Assembly (NCBI GenBank): GCA_900539225.1
Contig: UQBO01000014.1
Location: forward strand, 1 to 36,980
DNA length: 36,980 nucleotides
Reading direction: 5' to 3'
Source: an uncultured Eubacteriales bacterium
GTDB taxonomy: Bacteria; Bacillota; Clostridia; Tissierellales; Peptoniphilaceae
Below the pieces are notes generated by a model, which made no database searches, was not told the DNA's origin, and was given only the letters and a program-made list of their open reading frames with translations. Numbering within the stretch: the stretch's first letter is position 1; the number at the start of each line of letters is the position of its first letter. Position numbers and translations under genes: made by a program. Below are positions 7,088 to 14,867 of the stretch, one piece after another.

Positions 7088-8224
7088 CTATTTATCAACA
7101 TTTGATCCAGTGATCCATAGTATTGAGTTCTTTGGTCTATTTAATTTTTCATATGCTAATAGTGCTGCTGCGCTCGACGCTTCAACCACCTTTTCATCTA
7201 TCTCTTCTAAATCTTTTTTTGCTCTTAATATGCTCTCGTCGTTAAAAGTGAAGAAGCCGTCGATAAGTGAGTCAACGATAGGAAAGACAAGCTTCGATGG
7301 TGCGCTGCATGCAAGACCATCGGCAATGGTTTTGCCCCCGAGACCGATATCGTTAACAGAAGCAGCCTCGCCATTAACATAGCTATATAGCATACAAGGG
7401 TACTCAACGGGCTCTACAAAGTATATACGGACGCTGTCTTTAAAGAAGCTCCTTAAGGCAAAGGCAATGCCACCAGGTGCGCCGCCCACACCGCATGGCA
7501 AAAACACATGAAGTGGCTCGTCATCTGATGGACTCATACCGCTTGATGTTACTTGCTCAGCAACTTCAAAGATGGACGCTGCATAGCCAAGGAAAAGCTT
7601 CTCACTCATCTCGTCGTCAACGAAGTAGCTCATAGGGTTTTGCTCGGCGCTTAACCTACCCATCTTGACTGCGTATGTATAATCATGGTCATATTCAATA
7701 ACTTCTGCGCCCGCTTCTCTAAGTAATTTTTTCTTCCAATCCTTCGCGTCGCGGCTCATATGAACCTTGGCTTTAAAGCCAAAGGCCTTAGCGCATAGGC
7801 CTATGGATAGACCCAAGTTGCCAGTTGAGCTCACTTCGATTGTATATGCCGCCATAATCTTTCTTATGTCGTCAAGACTTAGCTCATCAAATTTATCTAG
7901 CATGCCCTTTTCTTTAAGAACGTCTTCGACCTTGACCATGACCTCGTTAAATCCGCCTCTCGCCTTAACGCTATGAGCAACTTTTAGTTCCGAGTCAAGC
8001 TTTAGGTAAAAATCAGCCCCAAGCTTTGACTTATATAAATCACTTTTATAATAGCATGGCCCATCTATCTCCTCAAAAACTTCCATGAAGAGAGGCGCAA
8101 AACGTTCGAAGCGCTTCTTTGCAAGAAAGGCGTCGTACAATGTAAAGCGCACGTCCATATTTCTATTTCTTTCTATAGGATAATATACCTCTTCTCTATT
8201 TTTAAGTTTATCAAGTATATCCAC
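7088..8224 (-). CDS. dsdA: D-serine ammonia-lyase (PLP enzyme)
   Basis: This enzyme converts D-serine to pyruvate and ammonia in the cytoplasm. At 378 residues it is shorter than E. coli DsdA (about 440), mainly at the N-terminus. The diagnostic motifs are all present: the PLP lysine in SVKARGG (K87, family S-[IV]-K-A-R-G-G), STGNLGLS near residues 133-140, the phosphate-binding glycine loop PCGVGGAPGG, and DGLACSAPS. The start is a GTG at 8224 with AAGGAGTGAG upstream; no ATG fits better. The product ends WITGSNVDK where longer family members continue past a glycine-rich motif, so it may be slightly trimmed at the C-terminus too. Its promoter is not obvious. It follows the C39-lipoprotein terminator and is followed by the promoter at 7076. 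Confidence 0.88.
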   Translation of the reverse strand: MDILDKLKNREEVYYPIERNRNMDVRFTLYDAFLAKKRFERFAPLFMEVFEEIDGPCYYKSDLYKSKLGADFYLKLDSELKVAHSVKARGGFNEVMVKVEDVLKEKGMLDKFDELSLDDIRKIMAAYTIEVSSTGNLGLSIGLCAKAFGFKAKVHMSRDAKDWKKKLLREAGAEVIEYDHDYTYAVKMGRLSAEQNPMSYFVDDEMSEKLFLGYAASIFEVAEQVTSSGMSPSDDEPLHVFLPCGVGGAPGGIAFALRSFFKDSVRIYFVEPVEYPCMLYSYVNGEAASVNDIGLGGKTIADGLACSAPSKLVFPIVDSLIDGFFTFNDESILRAKKDLEEIDEKVVEASSAAALLAYEKLNRPKNSILWITGSNVDK

Positions 8225-8246
8225 TTCTATCTCACTCCTTTTTTAG

Positions 8247-8277
8247 ACAAAAAAATAGACGACCTAAGCCGTCTATT
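8247..8277 (-). terminator. Rho-independent terminator of the XRE-ImmA-C39 operon
   Basis: AATAGACG (8254-8261) pairs with CGTCTATT (8270-8277). On the minus strand the stem is followed by a run of seven T (complement of 8249-8255). It starts just after the stop of the lipoprotein gene at 8282 and precedes dsdA. Confidence 0.85.
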
Positions 8278-8281
8278 ATTA

Positions 8282-9382
8282 CTAATTATTATCTACAATA
8301 TAATACTCTCTTGACCATTCTCTAACTGTCTTGTCTATGTCGATGGCATCGTAGTATCTGTCCTTGCCCATGTAAGTGCCATCAGCATACTTCATGCCCC
8401 AAGAATTAGGGTCGTTTACTATATAATAAAGTCTTCCGTCTACTACTTTATATCCATTGACAATGATGAAGTGACCGCCGCCACCTGTGTAGTACTTGTT
8501 AAAGCGAGAATTGTTATCTGGATTGTAACGAAGTGTCGATGAATCGATACAGATGATACAAATCTTGCCTTCTCTAAGCGGTGCCAATAAGCTATCAGGG
8601 TTCTTGTAGAACTTCATTTTGTGCTTAACACCCGATTCCTTCAAGTAATCACTAACGTCTGATGTAAACCACCAGCCACCATCATTAACACGAGTGTTTC
8701 TAGCAGTTTCAGCTGTGATGGCCTTATCATAACCTTTTTGGAAATACAAGCTCATTACAGCGCAGCTTGGTCCGCAGTTATTATCAGCGTATTGACCTGT
8801 TTCTTTTTGGTCAATATACCAGTCGTAGTCCTTTTGATTAAGAACTTCTAATTCATTTTCATCTTTTTCTGCAAAAGCAAATTCGCCGTTTTCTGCCTTA
8901 AAGCCAAATACTTCTGCAAGATGTTCTAGTGGATAGAAAACTGTATCATTAACTTTCTTTACTCCCTCATCAAGTGAAGCGACATCGTCCTTATAATATA
9001 TAGGGAACTTAACGTCTTCCATCTTATCATAAGTTTCGCTGTCAAGTCTGACTGCTTCTATCGGCTTTTCTGTGCTATATAGCATGCCATCGTCAAGATA
9101 ATAAAAGCCATCTTCACTCTTCTTTGGCATAGGAACGCCGTCTACCATCTCATAAACATTGCCCACTCTATGTATTGTTGGGTTAAGTAGCTCTAAGAAT
9201 TGGTCGAAGATGACATATTCTTTGCCATCGATATCATAAGACGTTAATACGCCATCTGTTCCTGATGTTGTGAAATGATCCTTTATAGTAAATTTAGCAG
9301 CATCCTTAGCTCCATCGCACGCAAATAAAAATAAGCTTGCTAGGACAAGTAATGCCACTGCGCTTAATATTTTCTTTTTCAT
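8282..9382 (-). CDS. Surface lipoprotein with C39-like cysteine peptidase domain
   Basis: This 366-residue lipoprotein has a signal peptide ending FLFAC (lipidated C22). Residues about 35-170 contain two segments resembling the copper-amine-oxidase-N-type or stalk domains often found in Clostridial exported proteins (YDIDGKEYVIFDQFLEL and VNDTVFYPLEHLAEVFGF). Residues about 180-366 form a papain-like Peptidase_C39_2 domain: Q192, NNCGPSC with C203 as the probable nucleophile, GGHFIIVNGYK with H304, and NDPNSWG (323-329) supplying the third residue. A surface protease or transpeptidase role is likely. I start at the ATG at 9382 (GGAGG six bases upstream) rather than a GTG at 9394 that precedes this ribosome binding site. 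It is co-transcribed with ImmA-type and XRE genes. Confidence 0.85.
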   Translation of the reverse strand: MKKKILSAVALLVLASLFLFACDGAKDAAKFTIKDHFTTSGTDGVLTSYDIDGKEYVIFDQFLELLNPTIHRVGNVYEMVDGVPMPKKSEDGFYYLDDGMLYSTEKPIEAVRLDSETYDKMEDVKFPIYYKDDVASLDEGVKKVNDTVFYPLEHLAEVFGFKAENGEFAFAEKDENELEVLNQKDYDWYIDQKETGQYADNNCGPSCAVMSLYFQKGYDKAITAETARNTRVNDGGWWFTSDVSDYLKESGVKHKMKFYKNPDSLLAPLREGKICIICIDSSTLRYNPDNNSRFNKYYTGGGGHFIIVNGYKVVDGRLYYIVNDPNSWGMKYADGTYMGKDRYYDAIDIDKTVREWSREYYIVDNN

Positions 9383-9393
9383 AGTATCCTCCA

Positions 9394-9936
9394 CTAGTCC
9401 GTTTCGTATTTTTTAGCTTGTTCTGCTAGATTTTGAAAGAACTGGCTCCTAGGAACTTCGCCTAAATTGATTTTCAGTCCCCTCTTCTTCATAGACTTAA
9501 GCTTATAAAGAAGGAGGTTCTCGTCAACCATCAGTCTTTGAGCGAGCTCCATATAGCTCATGCCTTCCTCTAAAGTGTCCAAAACTTCGTCTTCGTCAAT
9601 AAGTAGATGCGCCGCAAAGGTATTGGCCTGGGCTTCGATGATTGAAGACTCCTCTGATAGGCCAAAATCTGCTAGCTCCGCCTCACTTGCATAATCCTTG
9701 TGATAAAGGTAGTGACCTAGCTCATGCGCCAAGACCTGTGTAATCACGTTCTCATCCGCATGAGTATTGTAAATCACGTAGCTAACGCCGTCCAAAATCC
9801 TAAACATGCCTAGAAAAGCCGCACCTATGTTAATGGGTATGACTACTACGCCGAGGTTTTCAAGTATCTCGTAAGGATCATTAGTTCCGTGCTCCTCGAT
9901 CAATGCAAGTGCATCATCTAAATATTTTTCGCTCAC
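9394..9936 (-). CDS. ImmA/IrrE-family metallopeptidase
   Basis: This is a 180-residue zinc protease of the COG2856/ImmA group. The HELGH motif (H71, E72, H75) is followed by the EAQANTFAAHLL segment, which carries the third metal ligand (E101) and is typical of the family. The start is a GTG overlapping the XRE stop as TAGTG, with AAGGAAAG upstream. Family members cleave a partner XRE-type repressor in response to a signal, as ImmA does with ImmR in ICEBs1. The partner here is almost certainly the XRE protein encoded immediately upstream. The C-terminal 60 residues are a charged helical extension. No integrase or conjugation gene is near, so this is not obviously part of a mobile element. Confidence 0.9.
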   Translation of the reverse strand: MSEKYLDDALALIEEHGTNDPYEILENLGVVVIPINIGAAFLGMFRILDGVSYVIYNTHADENVITQVLAHELGHYLYHKDYASEAELADFGLSEESSIIEAQANTFAAHLLIDEDEVLDTLEEGMSYMELAQRLMVDENLLLYKLKSMKKRGLKINLGEVPRSQFFQNLAEQAKKYETD

Positions 9937-10313
9937 TAATTTTTACTTTCCTTATTATTATTGCCTTGATATTTTGATTTGTAGTAAGCATCTGTGATAG
10001 CTTCAACTACAGCCTTTTTGTCTTCATCGCTAAGTGTTCCACCTGCGAATAGGCCTAGCATGCCATTTACAAGCATGTCATAGTTTTGGTCCTCAACTGG
10101 AACCTTGTAGTCGTCATCATCAACTAAAAGGTATGATGCGTCAACTCTAAATATGTTAGCCATTTGGTTATAAATTTTTCTACTACGAGGTCTCATACCA
10201 TTGACTTCATATCTTGAAATAGTCTTAAGTGATAAACCTAGTTCTTCGGCAAGATCAGTTTGTGTCATGCCTTCTTTTTCTCTTAATCTTTTTAATTTTT
10301 GTGCAAAATCCAT
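9936..10313 (-). CDS. XRE-family (Cro/CI-type) transcriptional regulator
   Basis: This 125-residue protein has a helix-turn-helix domain at residues about 6-60 (KLKRLREKEGMTQTDLAEEL, then LSLKTISRYEVNGMRPRSRK). A short C-terminal region follows, rich in Asp and Lys, that could be the ImmA-sensitive or dimerisation part. The ATG has AGGAAGGTG upstream. Its promoter is a perfect consensus containing a GACAT/ATGTC dyad in the spacer, which is what an autorepressor would bind. It is the first gene of a three-gene operon with the ImmA-type protease and a C39-like lipoprotein, so the likely target is its own operon; other targets cannot be seen here. Confidence 0.9.
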   Translation of the reverse strand: MDFAQKLKRLREKEGMTQTDLAEELGLSLKTISRYEVNGMRPRSRKIYNQMANIFRVDASYLLVDDDDYKVPVEDQNYDMLVNGMLGLFAGGTLSDEDKKAVVEAITDAYYKSKYQGNNNKESKN

Positions 10314-10358
10314 TTCTTCACCTTCCTAAAATATTTTCTTTGTCATTCAAGTGCCTTT

Positions 10359-10387
10359 ATTATATACTATGGACATATAAATGTCAA
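10359..10387 (-). promoter_or_regulatory. Consensus sigma-70 promoter of the XRE-ImmA-C39 operon
   Basis: TTGACA (10382-10387) and TATAAT (10359-10364) on the minus strand are both perfect and separated by 17 bases. The -35 box overlaps the last bases of rnhA. Such a strong promoter in front of a repressor gene suggests tight control. Confidence 0.92.
10372..10385 (-). promoter_or_regulatory. Candidate operator inside the promoter spacer
   Basis: GACAT-4-ATGTC (10372-10376 and 10381-10385) is an inverted repeat that overlaps the -35 box and the spacer. Its position would let a bound XRE protein block polymerase. That the XRE protein is the ligand is inference. Confidence 0.55.
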
Positions 10388-10986
10388 GAGCTTTTTACAA
10401 GAGCTTCCTTGGCAAGTTTATCGGCCATCTCGTTATATTTGTCGCCAGTATGTGCTTCTACCTTATGGAAATGGACTTCGACCTTATCTTTTTTCTCATC
10501 AAAAAATTTTTTATAAGCCTTAGTCGCGTCCTTATTAGTCTTCCAGTAGCCCATCGCCCAGCTGCGAATACCTTCGTAGTCATAGTAGATGTGGATCTCG
10601 TCGTAGCCCTCGTCAATTGCGTAGTTAATAGCGAGCATAGACGCCTTTATCTCGCCGGCGACGTTACGAATCGCCAAGTGATCCTTATCGTCATAGGCCA
10701 CCGAGGCCTTGTGAATAACTTCGCCGTCCTTTACGAAGATGTCTGCCGCGGAATATTTTTTTAAGATATTACTAAAGCTGCCATCGACATAAGCAAGGAG
10801 CCTTCCATCTAGCTCGTGACTTGCCTCGGGCTCTGCGCCCTTCATGTAATCTTCTGCTTCTTCCATAGTTTTAAATGATTTATATATTGCGTTCTTAAAG
10901 CCATGGACCTGCTCTTTCGCTTCGTCCCATGTCTCGAAGATGCCAGTTTTGCGGCCTGCCTTAACCGCGTAATACTTTTTCGCCAT
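10384..10986 (-). CDS. rnhA: Ribonuclease HI with N-terminal hybrid-binding (viroplasmin) domain
   Basis: This is a 200-residue RNase H1 that cuts RNA in RNA:DNA hybrids. Residues 1-48 are the hybrid-binding/caulimovirus viroplasmin-like domain (KKYYAVKAGRKTGIFETWDEAKEQ...F), as in eukaryotic and Clostridial RNase H1. The catalytic domain follows, with D68 (YVDGS), E112 (AGEIKA), D136 (YYDYEG) and D189 (NEMADKLAK), plus the mobile histidine in KVEAHTGD. The ATG overlaps the hemB stop by one base (TAATG), with GGAAAG upstream, so it is the last gene of the cobalt/tetrapyrrole operon, an unusual place for it. The next operon's promoter overlaps its 3' end. Confidence 0.92.
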   Translation of the reverse strand: MAKKYYAVKAGRKTGIFETWDEAKEQVHGFKNAIYKSFKTMEEAEDYMKGAEPEASHELDGRLLAYVDGSFSNILKKYSAADIFVKDGEVIHKASVAYDDKDHLAIRNVAGEIKASMLAINYAIDEGYDEIHIYYDYEGIRSWAMGYWKTNKDATKAYKKFFDEKKDKVEVHFHKVEAHTGDKYNEMADKLAKEALVKSS

Positions 10987-11942
10987 TATAATCTTTCCGC
11001 TAAATATTTAGCAAAGTATGTGATGATTAAATTTGCTCCTGCTCTTTTGAATGATAGCATTGTCTCCATAATGATATCTTCCTTGACAAGGCCGTTTGCC
11101 ACGGCGTCATAAAGCATAGCGTACTCACCACTAACTGAGTAAGCAACTATAGGTAAATTTGTTTCTTCTGATGCGAGCTTCATTATGTCGCCATATGCCA
11201 TAGCTGGCTTAACTATAAGCATGTCGGCTCCTTCATCTACATCTGAAAGTATCTCTCTAAGCGCTTCCTTTTTGTTTCTGTAATCCATTTGATATTGCTT
11301 TCTGTCACCAAAGCTTGGTGCGCTGCCAGCTGCGTCTCTAAATGGTCCGTAGTAGTTTGAAGCGAATTTCGATGCGTAGCTCATGATTGATACGTTTATG
11401 TATCCCGCCTCGTCAAGTGCTTCTCTAATCTTTGCGACACGTCCGTCCATCATATCAGATGGAGCAACTATATCGACTCCTGCTTCAGCCATGGACACAG
11501 CTATCTTTGCTAAATAATTAAGTGTTTCGTCGTTGTCAACGTAATCACCATGAAGTATGCCGCAGTGGCCGTGATCAGTGTACTCGCACATGCAGACGTC
11601 GCCTATAACTATGAAGTCCTTGTCGATCTCTTTGATCTTTCTGATAGCTCTTTGAACGACGCCGTCCTTTGCATAAGCGCCTGAGCCGCATGCGTCCTTG
11701 TGTTCAGGCACACCAAATAAAATCACTGAGCGTATACCTAAGTCCTTTAACTCTTTGATTGCTTCGTCAAGCCTATCGACAGTGTATTGCTTTTGTCCCT
11801 TTAGACTTTTTATCTCTTCTACCTCATTTACTCCGTCTTTCACAAAAAGTGGATAGATAAGGTCTTCTTTTCTTAGTGATGTTTCAGCAAACACTTCTCT
11901 GATATTTGCGTTTAATCTAAGTCTTCTCATTCTATTCTTCAT
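10986..11942 (-). CDS. hemB: Porphobilinogen synthase (ALA dehydratase)
   Basis: This enzyme condenses two 5-aminolevulinate molecules to porphobilinogen in the cytoplasm. It has 318 residues, normal for HemB. The zinc-type cysteine triad is present in DVCMCEYTDHGHC (C117, C119, C127). The two Schiff-base lysines are K192 (SYASKFASNYYGPFR) and K245 (MLIVKPAMAYGD). The ATG has GAGGAG upstream and overlaps the cobA-hemD gene by 11 bases. It catalyses the first step of the pathway whose next steps are encoded upstream in the same operon. No hemA or hemL is present in the window to supply 5-aminolevulinate. Confidence 0.96.
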   Translation of the reverse strand: MKNRMRRLRLNANIREVFAETSLRKEDLIYPLFVKDGVNEVEEIKSLKGQKQYTVDRLDEAIKELKDLGIRSVILFGVPEHKDACGSGAYAKDGVVQRAIRKIKEIDKDFIVIGDVCMCEYTDHGHCGILHGDYVDNDETLNYLAKIAVSMAEAGVDIVAPSDMMDGRVAKIREALDEAGYINVSIMSYASKFASNYYGPFRDAAGSAPSFGDRKQYQMDYRNKKEALREILSDVDEGADMLIVKPAMAYGDIMKLASEETNLPIVAYSVSGEYAMLYDAVANGLVKEDIIMETMLSFKRAGANLIITYFAKYLAERL

Positions 11943-13410
11943 AATTTATCTCCTCTTTTACTAAATCTATCATGCCTTCTGAGTCATGCACCTTGGCCTC
12001 TTTGTATACTTTGTATCCCATGGCCTCTATGCTCTTTGTAGTGTATGGCCCAATTGAGTACATCCTTGCCTTTGACATTAGCTCTGGATAAAATTTATTG
12101 AAGCTAATGGCCTCTGATGACGAGAAGAAGAATATATCATAAACCCTATCTTCTAGATACATCTTCTCATAAGCTTCGTCGCTGTTTTTGTATATTTCAA
12201 AGGCATCCACATCGTAATCACTAAGCGCCGCTCTTATATTGCCCTTTGCCTTATCTGAGTGCGGGTAAAGCACTTTCGCGCCCCTCTCAAACTTTGATGT
12301 GATATTCTTAATCAATTCATCTGATGTATATTTTTCCGAAACGTAGTCCGCCTTAAAACCATAAGCCTCTATGTCCTTCATAGTCTTTTGACCTATTGAA
12401 GCTATCTTAATATTTGCAAATCTTCTAAAGTCTATACCAAGCTCAAGAGCTCTTGTGAAGAAGAATTCTACTGCGTTTCGGCTTGTTAATATTAAATATT
12501 TATAAGCTTCGATATTTTTTAGCGCCTCATCAAAACCACCATCATAGATGGGCGTATACTTAATTGTCTCAAGCTCTAGGAACTCGGCCTTATTCTCGAT
12601 TAGAAAATCTTTAAAGTCTTGATTGAATTCTTTTTTTCTAAGCAAAATAAAGGACCTATCCTTAAGAGGCCTATCGCCGAAAAAGTCTATCTCATGGGCA
12701 AATTGAACAACGTCACCAACTACAAAGACCGATGGGTTTTTGATATCGTTAGTAGTTTTGCATTCATAAGCGTCCTTAAGTATAGTAGTGAAGGACCTTT
12801 GATCCGATCTAGTCGCCTTATATATGAAGGCTGCCTTGGTATTTGGATCTTTGCCTGCCGCGATAAGTTTATCCGCTATGGTCTCGATATTGCTCATAGC
12901 CATAAGAAAAATTAGTGTTCCCTCCATATGAGCGAGGGTTACCCAGTCTAGCTCGGCTGGGCCATGCATTGTGTGACCTGTAAAGACGTGGAAGCTCCTT
13001 GACGTTTCTCTGTGAGTCGTTGGTATGCCCGCGTAGATAAGGCCGCCAATTGATGAGGAGATGCCAGGAACTATCTCGGATTTAATTCCGTGTTCCTTTA
13101 AAAATAGTGCTTCTTCAGATCCGCGGCCAAAGACAAGCGGATCGCCGCCCTTTAGTCTAACTGTGATCTTGCCCTCTTCGCTCGCGCACTTAAGTAGCAA
13201 ATCATTGATTGCTTCTTGCTTCCAAGAGGACTTCATTCCCTCTTTGCCTACGTAAAAAATCTTCGCATCTGCCTTTTTTTCGTTAAGTAAATTGTAATTG
13301 ATGAGCCTGTCATAAATTATATAGTCGGCCTTTTGTATCAGCCTTAAGCCTTTGACAGTAATTAGGCCCTCATCACCAGGGCCCGCTCCTACTAAATATA
13401 CTTTAGACAT
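11932..13410 (-). CDS. cobA-hemD: Uroporphyrinogen-III C-methyltransferase / uroporphyrinogen-III synthase fusion
   Basis: This is a 492-residue bifunctional enzyme. Residues 1 to about 240 are the CobA/SUMT methyltransferase that turns uroporphyrinogen III into precorrin-2 with two SAM. Motifs include VGAGPGDEGLITVKG, the RLKGGDPLVFGRGSEE loop and a FTGHT segment. Residues about 250-492 are the HemD-type synthase that closes hydroxymethylbilane to uroporphyrinogen III, recognisable by LTSRNAVEFF, IASIGQKT and FFFSSSEAISFN. This fusion is common in Clostridia. The ATG overlaps the hemC stop by eight bases with AAAGGAG upstream. It commits the pathway to siroheme/cobalamin precursors rather than haem. 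Confidence 0.95.
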   Translation of the reverse strand: MSKVYLVGAGPGDEGLITVKGLRLIQKADYIIYDRLINYNLLNEKKADAKIFYVGKEGMKSSWKQEAINDLLLKCASEEGKITVRLKGGDPLVFGRGSEEALFLKEHGIKSEIVPGISSSIGGLIYAGIPTTHRETSRSFHVFTGHTMHGPAELDWVTLAHMEGTLIFLMAMSNIETIADKLIAAGKDPNTKAAFIYKATRSDQRSFTTILKDAYECKTTNDIKNPSVFVVGDVVQFAHEIDFFGDRPLKDRSFILLRKKEFNQDFKDFLIENKAEFLELETIKYTPIYDGGFDEALKNIEAYKYLILTSRNAVEFFFTRALELGIDFRRFANIKIASIGQKTMKDIEAYGFKADYVSEKYTSDELIKNITSKFERGAKVLYPHSDKAKGNIRAALSDYDVDAFEIYKNSDEAYEKMYLEDRVYDIFFFSSSEAISFNKFYPELMSKARMYSIGPYTTKSIEAMGYKVYKEAKVHDSEGMIDLVKEEINYEE

Positions 13411-14305
13411 CTATATCTCCTTTAATCACTTCAGTGTTTTTCTTTACATCAGCTAAGTAATTTTCTTTATCCGTATCAAAATTTATAAATCTATATCTCT
13501 TTAGGTCATCTGAGGCCATAAAGGCTTTGACCTGCGCCTTATTACCCTCGCTTACTACGTTTATGCCGAGCGGCTTGTTACACGAAGCGCCTGACTCAGC
13601 TAAAAACGCTCTCTCTATGCCGACTTCGAAATCAGTTTTTTCATTTTTTATTGACTTAAGCATCTCTTTAAGCTCATGATTTTCTTTATTCACTTCAAGT
13701 GCTATGACCCCTTGACATGGCGATGGCAAAAATGCTTCTTCGTCCAAATCTATGATGCGTCCCTTTAGTCCCTCGCTTAAATCAAGCCTATCTATGGCCG
13801 CTCTTGATAATATAATCGCGTCGAAGCCCTCTGTATCAAGCTTTGCTATCCTTGACTCGATATTGCCGCGTATCTCAGCTATCTCATAAGCCTTTTCATC
13901 CATAGCTAGTAAAAACTTTCTACGAAGCGAGCCAGTTGCGACTCTCATGCCACTTTCAAGCTCAGTCTTGCCCTTGTGTTTTTCATTTAGAACAACGATG
14001 TCATTGCGCCTAGCCCTGTCACCAAAGTAGATGATCTCAAGGCCATCTTCAATCTCTGAAGTCATATCCTTTAAGGAGTGAACAGCAATATCGATTCTGC
14101 CGTCCTTAAGAGCCTCTTCAATCGCTCTAACGAAGACACCTTTGCCGCCCATTTGACTGATTGAGGTCTTCTTATCGATGTCGCCAAGCGTATTTATGCC
14201 AACTACTTCGTAATCAATATCATAAAATTCTTTAAGTTTACTAAAAACAAGCTCAACCTGCTTCAGCGCAAGCCTACTCGTCCTCGTTCCTACCTTTATC
14301 TTCAA
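13403..14305 (-). CDS. hemC: Hydroxymethylbilane synthase (porphobilinogen deaminase)
   Basis: This enzyme polymerises four porphobilinogens into hydroxymethylbilane. The product is about 300 residues, normal for HemC. Visible signatures are the opening IKVGTRTSRLALKQ, the HSLKDM segment, GSLRRK, and ESGASCNKPLG with the cysteine that carries the dipyrromethane cofactor (about residue 242). There is no ATG. I prefer the TTG at 14305, which has GGAG ten bases upstream; a TTG at 14314 is almost on top of that GGAG and too close. Either start lies inside the end of the precorrin-2 dehydrogenase gene, so translation is coupled. Confidence 0.94.
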   Translation of the reverse strand: MKIKVGTRTSRLALKQVELVFSKLKEFYDIDYEVVGINTLGDIDKKTSISQMGGKGVFVRAIEEALKDGRIDIAVHSLKDMTSEIEDGLEIIYFGDRARRNDIVVLNEKHKGKTELESGMRVATGSLRRKFLLAMDEKAYEIAEIRGNIESRIAKLDTEGFDAIILSRAAIDRLDLSEGLKGRIIDLDEEAFLPSPCQGVIALEVNKENHELKEMLKSIKNEKTDFEVGIERAFLAESGASCNKPLGINVVSEGNKAQVKAFMASDDLKRYRFINFDTDKENYLADVKKNTEVIKGDIDV

Positions 14306-14867
14306 AGTCTTCAAACTCCTTTATATAGCGTAAAATTTCTTCCTTAGTATAAGTCTTTATCTTTTTTATTTCATCTTGTTTATGGCACTGTATGTAGTAC
14401 GATCTAAGCAAAGAAGCTAAATCTAAATATTCATCGTCATAAAGATCATACTTTTTTAAATCATCCATAATAGTTTTGTTCAGGTCGGGAAGCCTTCCTC
14501 CCGTAGATATGGAGACATCGATGCCGCCAATCTTTTTCATGTTTATGGAGATAAAATCTGATTCATCGCTTTTGTCACATCTATTAAACAAGATGCCTAG
14601 CTCCTTCGCATCATTCTCAATCTTAGCGTTAAGCTCTTCGTCGCCCGTTGCGATGTATAGTAAAAACGCTCCTCCTATGTAGTCTTTTTTGTAAGCATCC
14701 TTAATTAACTTTACATTTTTGCCAACAAAGCCATCTACAAAGTCCTTAGCAAGAACTGTTATTAAAGCTCCTTCGTTTGCTAATGTATTAAACTTTCTTA
14801 AAGCGACAGACCCGCCACCAATGATGGTAACAGGTCTATCCTTTATATTAAGAGCTATGCTTAGCAT
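14274..14867 (-). CDS. Precorrin-2 dehydrogenase (SirC/Met8/CysG N-terminal type)
   Basis: This 197-residue enzyme oxidises precorrin-2 to sirohydrochlorin with NAD+. The family pattern runs in order: VTIIGGGSVALRKFNTL (Rossmann glycine loop), YIATGDEELN, FNRCDKSDESDFI and STGGRLPDLNKTI. The protein lacks a methyltransferase domain, which is supplied by the CobA part of the fusion two genes on. The ATG overlaps the cbiO 3' end by 20 bases with GAGGAG upstream. The C-terminal 50 residues are a charged helical tail. Whether it also inserts a metal, as Met8 does, cannot be decided here. Confidence 0.92.
   Translation of the reverse strand: MLSIALNIKDRPVTIIGGGSVALRKFNTLANEGALITVLAKDFVDGFVGKNVKLIKDAYKKDYIGGAFLLYIATGDEELNAKIENDAKELGILFNRCDKSDESDFISINMKKIGGIDVSISTGGRLPDLNKTIMDDLKKYDLYDDEYLDLASLLRSYYIQCHKQDEIKKIKTYTKEEILRYIKEFEDFEDKGRNEDE

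Noticed and set aside
9394..10313. ImmR/ImmA module of an integrative element
   Set aside because: No integrase, excisionase, conjugation genes or attachment repeats are visible; the third gene is a lipoprotein.
10229..10764. Plus-strand reading frames opposite the XRE and rnhA genes
   Set aside because: They overlap well-supported minus-strand genes and a consensus promoter, and show no recognisable protein features.
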